Shown piece by piece: positions 34,412 through 43,096 of a stretch of DNA of 64,000 bases. Position numbers and translations under genes: made by a program. The stretch's first letter is position 1, and the number at the start of each line of letters is the position of its first letter. This DNA is from Mitsuaria sp. 7. Its GTDB lineage: Bacteria; Pseudomonadota; Gammaproteobacteria; Burkholderiales; Burkholderiaceae_C. Where the stretch lies: positions 5,328,727-5,392,726 of the forward strand of contig NZ_CP011514.1 of assembly GCF_001653795.1 (NCBI RefSeq), written 5' to 3'. The notes beneath the pieces are model-generated. The model did not search any database and had not been told where the DNA came from. It saw only the letters and a list, made by a program, of their open reading frames with translations.

Positions 34412-35166
34412 TAGCACTGAGGCTCGCCGCCGACGAAGACCTTCAAGGTGCCCGGTTCGATCGGGATCCAGGCCTCGCCGCGCGTGAGCGGCTCGGTGGC
34501 GACGATGGCGATGCGGTCGTCTTCGGTGGTCTTGGCGGCGAGGTCGACGCTCATGTCCTCGTCCTGCAGCGTGACGTGGCCGAACGGCGGCTGGCGCAGC
34601 AGGTAATGCAGCTTGGTCGAGCCGTGCGCCCACAGCGCCTGCCCGTTGGACAGCAGCATGTTGAAGGTGCCGTGCCCGTTGAGCCTCGGCAGCAGCTCGC
34701 GCAAGGTGTGGTTCAGTTCCTCGATCGCCGGCATGTCGGCATGCGCCTTGGCCAGTTCCTGCATCAGCCAGCAGAAGGCCTGCTCGCTGTCGGTCTGGCC
34801 CACCGGCTTGAACGCCGCATGCAGCCGCGGCGCGAAGCCCTTCAGGTCGCCGTTGTGCGCGAACACCCAGTAGCGGCCCCACAGCTCGCGCACGAACGGG
34901 TGGGTGTTCTCCAGCGAGACCACGCCCTGCGTCGCCTTGCGGATGTGCGCGATGACGACGTCGCTGCGGATCGGATAGGTCTTGACCAGCTCCGCCAGCG
35001 GCGAAACCCGTGCGCTGTGGTGGTCGACGAAGTGCCGGAGCCCACGCCCCTCGAAGAACGCGATGCCGAAGCCGTCCTTGTGCTCGTGCGCCCGCGTCGC
35101 CAGCCCGGCGAAGCTGAACATCACATCGGTCGGTCGGCGGGCGTTCATGCCCATCAGCTGGCACAT
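34411..35166 (-). CDS. class II glutamine amidotransferase (YafJ-like)
   Basis: A 251-residue N-terminal-nucleophile hydrolase of the YafJ group. Cys2 immediately follows the initiator Met (MCQLMGMNARRPTDV) and would be the nucleophile. FAHNGDLKGF and QTDSEQAFCWL match the family's oxyanion and substrate regions. Family members are thought to release ammonia from glutamine or cut gamma-glutamyl bonds; the true substrate is not known. It stands between the geranylgeranyl-reductase-family gene (46 bases upstream) and the 22-bp inverted repeat at its stop. Confidence 0.88.
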   Translation of the reverse strand: MCQLMGMNARRPTDVMFSFAGLATRAHEHKDGFGIAFFEGRGLRHFVDHHSARVSPLAELVKTYPIRSDVVIAHIRKATQGVVSLENTHPFVRELWGRYWVFAHNGDLKGFAPRLHAAFKPVGQTDSEQAFCWLMQELAKAHADMPAIEELNHTLRELLPRLNGHGTFNMLLSNGQALWAHGSTKLHYLLRQPPFGHVTLQDEDMSVDLAAKTTEDDRIAIVATEPLTRGEAWIPIEPGTLKVFVGGEPQC

Positions 35167-35211
35167 CGCGGTCTCTCCTGGCTCAGGGCGCTGGGCTCAT
35201 CATGCACCCGG

Positions 35212-36474
35212 TCATTCCAGGAACAGCCGCGTCAGCCCCTTCAGGCTGACCAGGTTGCCGGGGTTGCTGGTCTCGTTGAGCACGCCGCTCATCCGCTTCA
35301 GCAGGCGCGGGCTCTTCTGCGCGCGCCAGATGAGCAGGTCCGCCAGCCAGGGGAAACGGTTCACGCGGTTGCCGCGCTCGTAGAGGTCGTACTTCGGCTG
35401 CAGCGCGCGCAGGCCCTGCTCGTACTGCTCGCGGACCGGGGCGTCGATGGCGTGGAGGCCGTCGCCGTTCCCCGCCGTGCCGGCGCGGTGCGCCAGGATG
35501 GCTTCCGCGGCCAGGAGACCGGTCTCCATCGCCTTGCCGATGCCTTCGCCGGTGAACGAGTAGGTCGACCCTGCCGCCTCGCCCGTGACCAGCAGTCCGG
35601 GCCGCGTCCAGCGCGCGCCGTTGAGCGTGCAGCGCAGCGGCGCGCCCTTGAGTTCCCCGATCAGTTCGCCCTCGGCCATCAGGCGCTTCGCGGGCGGGTA
35701 GTGCTCGACGAAGGCGTCGAAGATGGCGCGCAGGTTGACGTCCTTCTTCTGCCCCTTGCCGGCCATGTCCTTGTGGCTGTCGGTCACGCCGACGCCGATG
35801 TTGAAGCTGCCGTCCGGCGCCGGGAAGATCCAGCCGTAGCCCGGCTGCACGGGCTTGCACCAGACCACCTCCAGCGCCTTGATCTCGCCGGCCATCGCCG
35901 GCGCGCGCACGTAGCCGCGCAGCGCGACGCCGCTGGGGGTGTGGCGCTCGCACATGCCGGCGGCCGTGAGCGCTTTCGGCACCGCGCCGGTGGCCAGGAT
36001 CACCCAGTCGGCGGCGATCTCGTGAGGCTGGCCGTCGATGGTGAAGCGCGCGCCGCGCACGCGGCCCTGCGCGTCTTCCAGCGCCGCCTCGAAACGGGCC
36101 GGCGCCAGGAACCGGGCGCCGGCTTCCTGCGCGCCGAGGTTCAGGATCTCGTCGAGCTGCCTGCGCGGCAGCACCGCGAGGTGGCCCGGCACGTCGATCC
36201 GGCCGCCGCGCGGTCCGATGCAACCCACATGCGCCGAGCGCTGCGCCTTGGCCATCACGCGGTCCAGCAGGCCCAGGCGTTCCAGCGCGTGGTGCGCGTC
36301 CGGGATCAGCCCGTCGCCGCAGACCTTGTCGCGACCCAGCGGCTGCTGGTCGGCGAACACCACGTCCACGCCGGCCTTGGCCAGCCATCGGGCGGCCGCG
36401 CTGCCGGCGGGACCGGCGCCGATGATGAGGATCTGGCAGGCGGCGGGCAGACCCGCGGACGACTCGACGGACAT
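35212..36474 (-). CDS. geranylgeranyl-reductase-family FAD oxidoreductase
   Basis: A 420-residue flavoprotein. ILIIGAGPAGSAAARWLAKA at the N-terminus is the FAD-binding dinucleotide fold, and VCGDGLIPDAHHALERLGL and GEAAGSTYSFTGEGIGKAME are characteristic of the geranylgeranyl reductase / ChlP-like family. Such proteins reduce isoprenoid double bonds, but in non-photosynthetic bacteria the substrate is usually unknown. The ATG at 36474 is chosen because the in-frame ATG at 36507 overlaps a TAGAAT -10 box. It may be co-transcribed with the amidotransferase gene downstream. Confidence 0.87.
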   Translation of the reverse strand: MSVESSAGLPAACQILIIGAGPAGSAAARWLAKAGVDVVFADQQPLGRDKVCGDGLIPDAHHALERLGLLDRVMAKAQRSAHVGCIGPRGGRIDVPGHLAVLPRRQLDEILNLGAQEAGARFLAPARFEAALEDAQGRVRGARFTIDGQPHEIAADWVILATGAVPKALTAAGMCERHTPSGVALRGYVRAPAMAGEIKALEVVWCKPVQPGYGWIFPAPDGSFNIGVGVTDSHKDMAGKGQKKDVNLRAIFDAFVEHYPPAKRLMAEGELIGELKGAPLRCTLNGARWTRPGLLVTGEAAGSTYSFTGEGIGKAMETGLLAAEAILAHRAGTAGNGDGLHAIDAPVREQYEQGLRALQPKYDLYERGNRVNRFPWLADLLIWRAQKSPRLLKRMSGVLNETSNPGNLVSLKGLTRLFLE

Positions 36475-36505
36475 GTAGGCGTTTCGGACGAAGACGAAAC
36501 CGCAC

Positions 36506-36511
36506 ATTCTA
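36506..36511 (-). promoter_or_regulatory. -10 box of the geranylgeranyl-reductase-family gene
   Basis: TAGAAT on the minus strand lies 32 bases upstream of the chosen start and overlaps the alternative upstream ATG. It places transcription start near 36499. Confidence 0.5.
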
Positions 36512-36576
36512 GGGAGCCTGCCGGGTCGGCGGGACCGGCGATTCCCGCGCCGCCGGGGCGCGACGACGTACGGACG

Positions 36577-36604
36577 AAAAAAAACGAGAGGGGGATCCCT
36601 CTCG
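36577..36604 (-). terminator. rho-independent terminator of TonB receptor 1
   Basis: CGAGAGGG (36585-36592) pairs with CCCTCTCG (36597-36604); eight A residues at 36577-36584 give the U-tract on the minus strand. It lies about 60 bases past the receptor stop. Confidence 0.9.
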
Positions 36605-36662
36605 TCCGTGTGCCACTGGCGCGGGAGGCCGGAGCGCCGAGGCACTCCGGCGTCGCCGGCGA

Positions 36663-39341
36663 TCAGTAGTTGTAGGTGGCGCGCACGTAGTACGCGCGGC
36701 CCGTCGCGTCGGCGTAGCGCGAATCCCAGCCGCCGGCCTGGAACAGGTCGGTCTGGTTGGTGAACGGCGGATCGCGGTCGAACAGGTTGCGCACACCGGC
36801 GGTCAGCGACAGCGACTTCAGCGGCGACCAGGTGCCGTAGATGTCCGTCGTCGTGTACGACGGGACACGCGCGTGCGCCGCGGGGTCGAAGTCCTTGTAG
36901 CCCGACTTGTAGTGCACGACGAAACCGCCGCCGAAGTCGTTGTAGTGCCAGTTGGTCGACAGGTTGTGCTGCCAGCGGAAGACCGGACCGGACTCGCCGT
37001 ACTGGCCGGCGGCCGAGACCCAGTAGCCGTCCTTGAAGTCCTGGAACTCGTACTTGTTGACGTAGGTGCTGTTCAGCGCGAAGTCGAAGGCGCCGACCTG
37101 CGTCGACAGACGGTACTGGCCGCCGATGTCGAAGCCGTTCGTGCGGACCTTGCCCAGGTTCTGCAGGGTCTGGTCGACGTAGCCGCACTGCGCGCTCGGG
37201 CAGTTGCTGATGACCGACAGCTGACCCGCGGCGTTCGGGTGGAAGTACTGCTGCAGCTGCGGGTAGGCGGCGTAGTTGTTGAACAGCGCGAACTGCGGGA
37301 TCGAGCCGATCGAGTCCTTCAGGTGCACGGACCAGAAGTCCAGGCTCAGGCTCAGGTTGTTGAGCGGCTGCACCACGATACCCAGGGTCTCGCTCTGCGA
37401 CTTCTCAGGCTTCAGGTTGGGATTGCCCGAGTTCAGCACCTGGAACTGCGCCGAGCACTGCGAACCGCCCGTACCGGCCGGGCAGGTGATCGGGTTGGCG
37501 TAGTTGCCGGCGGTGTTCGTGTAGGCCTGGTTGCCGTACAGCTCGAACAGCGTCGGCGCGCGGAAGCCCGTCGAGGCCGAACCGCGGACCAGCACTTCCT
37601 TGACCGGCTGGAAGCGGAAGCTCACCTTGGGATTGGTGCTGCTGCCGAAGTCGCTGTACTTGTCGTAGCGCAGCGAGCCGGTGATATCCAGGCTCTTGAG
37701 CACCGGCAGGTTCAGCTCGCCGTACAGCGCCTTGACGCTGCGCGACCCTTCGGAGTGGAAGGTGGGCGAGACGCCGGTCGAGACTTCCACCTTGGCGGCG
37801 AAGTCCGTTTCCGGGACCGACTTGAAACGCTCGTGGCGGTATTCGACGCCCAGGGCCAGTTGCGCGGCACGGCCGACGCCGAGCCAGTCGCCGACTTCGC
37901 GGCTGGCATGGGCGTTGATGTTGTAGACCTCGCCGATGGCGTGCTGCAGCTTGCCGTTCAGCGCCGCGTCCTGCAGCAGCTGGGTGCCGGCGGCGGTCTG
38001 CGCGCCGAAGGGGTTGATGATCCCTTCCAGCAGGCCTTCGCCGATCATGTCGCCGTCGCCATAACCGCCGGTCAGGAACTGCTGCACCTTGTTGTGGTTG
38101 TACGAACCCGCGACCGAGTAGTCCCAGCCCAGGCCCGCGCCTTCAGCCGTCAGCAGGATGCGCTGCTGGTCGTTCTGGTTCATCTGCTCGCGCGAGCCGT
38201 TGGGGAAGTCGCGCCACAGCACGTACACGAAGCCCGGCAGCACGTTGACCGGATTCGGGAAGGCCTTGGTCGGCGAGAAGCCCGGGGCGCCGGCGCTGCC
38301 GTCGTCGAAGGTGGGGCTGATGTTGGCGTTGCCGGTCGGGTAGAACGCCGTGCCCGGATTGATGTAGTAACCGCCGTACGGCACCGGCGCGACCAGCGTC
38401 GTGACCTTGCTGCGGGTGGCGAAGACTTCGGCGCCCAGCGTCAGGTCCTTGTTGACCATCAGGCTGCCCTTGAGCATGCCCGAGTACACCTCGGTCTTGG
38501 GCTGGAAGTCGACGAAGGCCGGCGTGACGATGCGGCACTCGCCGTTGACGTTCTTGACCTGCGTGCCGGAGCAGTCCGGCAGCGTCGGGTTGTAGTAATG
38601 CTCGAAGTCCTGCGTGTAGTTCGCCGGATCCGTGCTGTACGACAGGCCGCCGACGACGCGCTTGTTGAAGTCGCGCTGCGAGCCGGAGATGTTGTCGCTC
38701 TTCTTGTAGCTGGCGAAGCCGAAGATGTTGAAGCCCTGGGACTCCAGGTCGCCGTAGCCGAAGCCGGCGTTCACGCTGCGGGTCTTGCCGCCGGCGTGCT
38801 GCGGCGAGTCATAGCCGCCGGTGATCGTGAAGCCCTGGTAGCTCGTCTTGGTGATGAAGTTGATCACCCCGCCGATCGCGTCCGTGCCGTACAGCGACGA
38901 GGCGCCGTCGCGCAGCACTTCGATGCGGTCGATGGCCGCGAACGGGATCATGTTCAGGTCGGGCGCCGAGCCGTCGACCGCGTTGTTGGCGATGCGCTGG
39001 CCGTTGAGCAGCACCAGCGTCTTGTCGGCGCCGATGCCGCGCATGTCGGCGAAGCTGGCGCCGCCGCTGCTGGAACCGATCGACTGGGCCGTGTTCGTCG
39101 ACGACTGGACCGAGGTCAGGTTGGCCATGATCTGTTCGACGGACGTCACGCCCGACTTGCGCAGGTCGTCCATCTTCACCACGGTCACCGGCACGGCGGT
39201 TTCAGCGTCGATGCGCTTGATCGCCGAGCCCGTCACGACGACCTTCTCCAGGGTGGAGTTGTCGCTTTGGGCGAGCGTCGGAAGGGACGCGGCCGCGAAG
39301 GTGGCGGCGACTGCCAGGCTCACCGCGTTCAGCTTGTACAT
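36663..39341 (-). CDS. TonB-dependent outer-membrane receptor 1
   Basis: An 892-residue outer-membrane active transporter energised by TonB. The signal peptide is MYKLNAVSLAVAATFAAASL, ending near TLAQ. A TonB-box-like LEKVVVTGSAIKR follows, then the plug with DKTLVLLNGQRI and IDRIEVLRDGASSLYGTDAI, then a long beta-barrel ending in an aromatic strand (YYVRATYNY). It is the distal member of three consecutive paralogs. Substrates of this branch vary (siderophores, peptides, glycans); no substrate-binding partner is nearby. It has its own terminator and a 591-base upstream region. Confidence 0.92.
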   Translation of the reverse strand: MYKLNAVSLAVAATFAAASLPTLAQSDNSTLEKVVVTGSAIKRIDAETAVPVTVVKMDDLRKSGVTSVEQIMANLTSVQSSTNTAQSIGSSSGGASFADMRGIGADKTLVLLNGQRIANNAVDGSAPDLNMIPFAAIDRIEVLRDGASSLYGTDAIGGVINFITKTSYQGFTITGGYDSPQHAGGKTRSVNAGFGYGDLESQGFNIFGFASYKKSDNISGSQRDFNKRVVGGLSYSTDPANYTQDFEHYYNPTLPDCSGTQVKNVNGECRIVTPAFVDFQPKTEVYSGMLKGSLMVNKDLTLGAEVFATRSKVTTLVAPVPYGGYYINPGTAFYPTGNANISPTFDDGSAGAPGFSPTKAFPNPVNVLPGFVYVLWRDFPNGSREQMNQNDQQRILLTAEGAGLGWDYSVAGSYNHNKVQQFLTGGYGDGDMIGEGLLEGIINPFGAQTAAGTQLLQDAALNGKLQHAIGEVYNINAHASREVGDWLGVGRAAQLALGVEYRHERFKSVPETDFAAKVEVSTGVSPTFHSEGSRSVKALYGELNLPVLKSLDITGSLRYDKYSDFGSSTNPKVSFRFQPVKEVLVRGSASTGFRAPTLFELYGNQAYTNTAGNYANPITCPAGTGGSQCSAQFQVLNSGNPNLKPEKSQSETLGIVVQPLNNLSLSLDFWSVHLKDSIGSIPQFALFNNYAAYPQLQQYFHPNAAGQLSVISNCPSAQCGYVDQTLQNLGKVRTNGFDIGGQYRLSTQVGAFDFALNSTYVNKYEFQDFKDGYWVSAAGQYGESGPVFRWQHNLSTNWHYNDFGGGFVVHYKSGYKDFDPAAHARVPSYTTTDIYGTWSPLKSLSLTAGVRNLFDRDPPFTNQTDLFQAGGWDSRYADATGRAYYVRATYNY

Positions 39342-39740
39342 ATGCACCTCTAGGGGGAGCGCCCGCCCTCCTCGTGGGTGCGGCAGGCCGGAATTGAAAC
39401 GGCCCCGCATCGCGAGGCCTGACAAAAGTGTGCTGACGAATTGCCAGAGGTCATAGGTGCGTGTTCGTAAAGCGCGCGAATTTGGGACGGCGCGCGCCGA
39501 AACGGGCTGTTTTCGCGGGTTTCTCCTTACCGTTTCATGACGGTTCGGTCGCACCTGCGCCACAGTTTCGGAATTTACGAACGCTTAACTCCCGCGCCGA
39601 TGTCGGATTTCGACCGGCAGGGTTTCGGACGGTTTTCGCCCGAAATGTTGAATACTTGTATGTATTACGTGAAGATAGCGATAAGAATCGTCGGCATACG
39701 GCAACGGTGAATTTATCAATCGGATTTGATGAATACGGAA

Positions 39741-39782
39741 AATATTCGTTGAGACAATGGTTTATGAATATTCAACGAGACA
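39741..39782. repeat. 16-bp imperfect direct repeat in AT-rich DNA
   Basis: AATATTCGTTGAGACA (39741-39756) and AATATTCAACGAGACA (39767-39782) differ only in the central three bases, which are themselves complementary (GTT/AAC). The copies are 26 bases apart, about two and a half helical turns. Confidence 0.65.
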
Positions 39783-39851
39783 GGGAAACAATACTTAACT
39801 TGGACTAAGCGGCTTGCCGCTCTTGTCGTCGAACGCTGATTCGTGCAGACG

Positions 39852-39879
39852 AAAAAAAAGGACTCCCGGAGGAGTCCTT
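39852..39879 (-). terminator. rho-independent terminator of TonB receptor 2
   Basis: AAGGACTCC (39858-39866) pairs with GGAGTCCTT (39871-39879); an A-run at 39852-39859 provides the U-tract on the minus strand. It is 54 bases past the receptor stop. Confidence 0.9.
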
Positions 39880-39932
39880 GTCGTGATGCGAGGGCGACGC
39901 CCCGCCGTGGTGCGGCGGGGCGTCGCGGTCGA

Positions 39933-42674
39933 TCAGAAGTCGTAGCTGGCCCTGACCTGGACGGTCCGGCCCATCGGGCTGTAGTAGCGGTAGTCGAAGC
40001 CCAGCATGTGGCCGCCGTTGGCGCGCAGCGACAGGGGCGGTTCCTTGTCGAACACGTTCTTGATGCCCAGGGCGACCGTCAGCTGCTTGTTCCAGGTGTA
40101 GGCGGTCTGCCAGTCCAGGGTCACGTACGGCTTGACCTTCAGGCGCACGTTCTCGAAGTCGCCGGTGCCCAGGTTCTCGACTTCCGTCTCGAAGTCCTTG
40201 TAGCCGGACTGGAAGTTGACGTTGGCGGCATGCACCCAGTTGCCGTGCTGCAGCGTGTTGGTCCATTGGCCCTTCCAGCGGAAGGTGACCGTGCCCAGCG
40301 AGGCCTGGTTGTCGGCGACGTCCGAGAAGTACTCGCCGCCGGCCAGCAGCTGGACCTTGCGATCCAGCATGTAGGTGGCGCGCAGGTTGGAGGTCAGGCG
40401 GCCGATCGGCGTGTTCACGCGGCCGGTCACGTCGAAATCGATGCCGCTGCTGAACGACTTGCCCAGGTTGGTCGTGCTGGCGTTGTAGGCCAGGAACTTC
40501 TCAGCCGTGACCGGGTCGGTGTAGACCAGGAACAGGTTGGAGTATTTCTGGGCATTGTTGAAGGCCTCGTTCTCGTCCACCGAGCCGAAGGTCTTGTCGA
40601 TGCCCACCCACCACCAGTCGGCGCCGAACGAGAAGCTGCTCGTCGGCTCGACGCGGAAGCCCAGCGTGGCCTGCTTGGACTCTTCCGGCTTGACCGTCTC
40701 GACGCCGCCCGTGAAGACGTTGTACTGCTTGTCGCCGGCCTGGCAGACCGCGCCCAGGCTGGCCGCCACCGCCGCCATGCCGGCGTTGCAGGTGTACGGC
40801 GAGGCCGTCACGCCGAACTCCTGCAGCGGACGGTACAGCTGGCGCAGCGTCGGGGCGCGGAAGCCCGTGCCGAACGAGCCGCGGAACAGCAGTTCCGGTG
40901 CCGGGGTGTACTTGAACGACACCTTGCCGTTGGTCGCGCTGTCGACGTGGCGGTAGTTGTCGTAGCGGACGCCGCCGGTGACTTCCAGGTTCTTCAGGAC
41001 CGGGACGACCAGTTCCGCGAAGGCGCCCATCGTGTCGCGCTTGGCGTTGTACGGGATCACGACGGTGCTGTCGCCGAAGCGCTGGTCGTCACCGTTGACG
41101 CCGCCTTCGCCGCGGGCGACCAGGCCCGGATTGTCCTCGACCTTGTCCTGCTGCGCCGAGAGGCCCAGCGCCAGGTAGGCGCCGCCGGCGGAGGTCTTGA
41201 AGATCTCACGCGAGGCGCGGAAGTCGACGTTGGCGAGGGTGCTGGTCTCGACGCTGTAGGCGCCGGAGATCATGATCTTGGCGACCGCGTCCTTGGCGGC
41301 CTGCGACTGCTCGCCGGCCAGCACGAACGGGTTGTAGACGCCGCTGCGCAGCAGGGCGCCGAAGGCCTTGGCCAGCGGATAGCCGGAGTTGCTTTCCTCG
41401 ACTTCGGCGCGCTGGTAACCGGCGGTGGCGGTGTAGTCCCAGCCGGCCAGCTGGCCGTCGAGCTGCAGCCACAGGGCCTTGTTGTCGCGGTCGAAGGTGC
41501 TGGTGCGGTTGCCCAGGTCGAAGGCGCGGTAGGACACCGACGCGATGCGGGCCGGATCCAGGCCCAGCGACTGCAGGTAGGCCGGGGTGTAGCCGACGGC
41601 GGCCAGCTGCGAGGCGAACGGACCGTTCGGGTCCACGGCCACCGAGCCCGGCACGGCGGCGATCTTGCCGCTCGTCTTGGTCTTGCCCAGCAGCAGGTCG
41701 GCGCGCAGCGTGTGCTCGCCCAGCTTCACTGAGCCCGAACCGAACAGGTTGGTGCGCTCGCGATCCGGGAAGGCCTCGACGGTGCCGGCGTAGTCGAAGT
41801 AGCAGGCCTGGCCGACCTGCACGTTGCGATCCGCGCACTTGCCGTTCTGGACCAGGTAGGCGTTGCGGGGTTCCGAGCCGATCGTGCCGTCCGGGTTGCG
41901 GACCGGCACGTTCACGTTGCCGGGGATGGCCGATGGCGAGCCGTTGAAGAACTGGTAGTCCTGGCCGTTGTGGCCGAAGTTGATGACGCCGGTCTTCGAG
42001 AACTCACGCTGGTTGGCCGTCAGCGAGTCGCGCTTGTCCATCGACAGGCCGAACATGACGTTGAAGCCGTTGGTGTCCAGGTCGCCGAAGCCCCCGGAGA
42101 TCGAGGCGCTGCGCTCCTTGCCGCCGCTTTCGGTCGGCACGGACACGAAGGCGGAGATGTTCTTGCGCGACGAGTTGGTGCGGGTGATGAAGTTCACCAC
42201 GCCGGCGACCGCGTCGGAGCCGTACAGGGCCGAGGCGCCGTCGGTCAGCACTTCCACGCGGTCGATGATCGACAGCGGGATCATGTTCAGGTCCACCGCG
42301 CCGCCGGCTTCGCCGATCAGGCGGCGGCCGTTCAGCAGGACCAGTGTGCGGTCGCCGCCGAGGTTGTGGATGGAAACGGTGGCCTGGCCGCCGCCGCCGC
42401 CGCCGACGGTGTCACCTTCGGTGATGCCGCCCTGCACGGACGACAGGTTCTGCATCAGCTCGACCACCGAGGTCACGCCGCTGCGTTCGATCTCGGCGCG
42501 GGTGACGGTCTGCACCGGCACCGAGCCTTCGGCAGCGATCCGCTTGATCGCCGAACCCGTCACGACGACGCGTTCCAGCTGGGTCTGATCCTGGGCTTGT
42601 GCAACGGCGGCCGACGACGCGATTGCAATGGTGGCGGCAACTGCCAGGCTCACCGCGTTCAGTTTGTTCTTCAA
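39933..42674 (-). CDS. TonB-dependent outer-membrane receptor 2
   Basis: A 913-residue receptor closely related to its neighbours. The signal peptide KNKLNAVSLAVAATIAIA is nearly the same as in receptor 1, followed by the TonB-box-like LERVVVTGSAIKR, a plug with a glycine run (GGGGGGQATVSIHNLGG) and DRTLVLLNGRRL, and a barrel ending TVQVRASYDF. The likely start is a TTG at 42674 with AGGAG six bases upstream; no ATG precedes the signal peptide in frame except far upstream. It is the middle paralog, with its own terminator at 39852-39879. Confidence 0.91.
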   Translation of the reverse strand: MKNKLNAVSLAVAATIAIASSAAVAQAQDQTQLERVVVTGSAIKRIAAEGSVPVQTVTRAEIERSGVTSVVELMQNLSSVQGGITEGDTVGGGGGGQATVSIHNLGGDRTLVLLNGRRLIGEAGGAVDLNMIPLSIIDRVEVLTDGASALYGSDAVAGVVNFITRTNSSRKNISAFVSVPTESGGKERSASISGGFGDLDTNGFNVMFGLSMDKRDSLTANQREFSKTGVINFGHNGQDYQFFNGSPSAIPGNVNVPVRNPDGTIGSEPRNAYLVQNGKCADRNVQVGQACYFDYAGTVEAFPDRERTNLFGSGSVKLGEHTLRADLLLGKTKTSGKIAAVPGSVAVDPNGPFASQLAAVGYTPAYLQSLGLDPARIASVSYRAFDLGNRTSTFDRDNKALWLQLDGQLAGWDYTATAGYQRAEVEESNSGYPLAKAFGALLRSGVYNPFVLAGEQSQAAKDAVAKIMISGAYSVETSTLANVDFRASREIFKTSAGGAYLALGLSAQQDKVEDNPGLVARGEGGVNGDDQRFGDSTVVIPYNAKRDTMGAFAELVVPVLKNLEVTGGVRYDNYRHVDSATNGKVSFKYTPAPELLFRGSFGTGFRAPTLRQLYRPLQEFGVTASPYTCNAGMAAVAASLGAVCQAGDKQYNVFTGGVETVKPEESKQATLGFRVEPTSSFSFGADWWWVGIDKTFGSVDENEAFNNAQKYSNLFLVYTDPVTAEKFLAYNASTTNLGKSFSSGIDFDVTGRVNTPIGRLTSNLRATYMLDRKVQLLAGGEYFSDVADNQASLGTVTFRWKGQWTNTLQHGNWVHAANVNFQSGYKDFETEVENLGTGDFENVRLKVKPYVTLDWQTAYTWNKQLTVALGIKNVFDKEPPLSLRANGGHMLGFDYRYYSPMGRTVQVRASYDF

Positions 42675-42865
42675 AGAAACACTCCTAGAGGTGTCGAGCG
42701 GCGGCGCTTGTGGCGTCGCGCGAAACGTGACCGACGACCCCACTCCGCACAATTGCGTGAAGGTCGCGTGAAAGAAGTGTCAATGACTGGAATTCGACGG
42801 CCGGCGCGGGTTCCTACTAATTGAGGCGGTCCGGGTCACCGGGAACGGGGGCATCCCCAGAATGG

Positions 42866-42923
42866 CCGATACCCCTGCATGACCGGCGTCACGGGTGACT
42901 TCCGGCCAAGGCAGGGGTATCGG
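42866..42923. repeat. nested stem-loop with 13-bp perfect outer stem
   Basis: CCGATACCCCTGC (42866-42878) is the exact reverse complement of 42911-42923. The 32-base loop contains GTCAC-GG-GTGAC and flanking CCGG pairs, so a long compound hairpin can form. There is no U-tract on either side. Confidence 0.75.
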
Positions 42924-43029
42924 CGGACACGCCTCTCCCGAGGAATGTCCGAATCGTCAAGCGCCCAACTCGTTGCGGGGTGGCAACAGGCTGTATCCCG
43001 ACTGCAACAATGCCGCCGGTCGTTTGGTC

Positions 43030-43079
43030 GGGGATTCGTCAGTATCCGCGCGCTGTACGCACGGATTATCCGAATCCCC
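43030..43079 (-). terminator. nested hairpin after TonB receptor 3, possible terminator
   Basis: GGGGATTCG (43030-43038) pairs with CGAATCCCC (43071-43079), enclosing ATCCG (43044-43048) and CGGAT (43062-43066). It begins about 18 bases past the receptor stop. No U-tract follows, so termination would be weak or factor-dependent. Confidence 0.45.
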
Positions 43080-43096
43080 TCCTGTTCAGGCGCCGA

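Larger units (their letters stand above)
39342..39932. other. 591-bp region between TonB receptors 1 and 2, partly AT-rich
   Basis: The stretch 39640-39810 is markedly AT-rich against the GC-rich surroundings. It contains two 16-base near-direct repeats at 39741 and 39767. The minus-strand terminator of receptor 2 lies at 39852-39879, and the promoter of receptor 1 must lie between 39342 and about 39700. A 115-codon open frame at 39461-39808 has codon use unlike the genome and is not called. Confidence 0.6.
42675..43096. other. 422-bp region between TonB receptors 2 and 3 with two nested hairpins
   Basis: Holds the receptor 2 promoter region, a 13-bp perfect inverted repeat with an inner hairpin at 42866-42923, and a second nested hairpin at 43030-43079 just past the receptor 3 stop. 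No coding sequence is supported. Confidence 0.6.

Noticed and set aside
39461..39808. 115-codon open frame from a GTG, crossing the AT-rich patch upstream of TonB receptor 1
   Set aside because: Codon use is unlike the genome in both halves, the ribosome-binding site is poor, and the product has no recognisable features. It is more likely promoter DNA.
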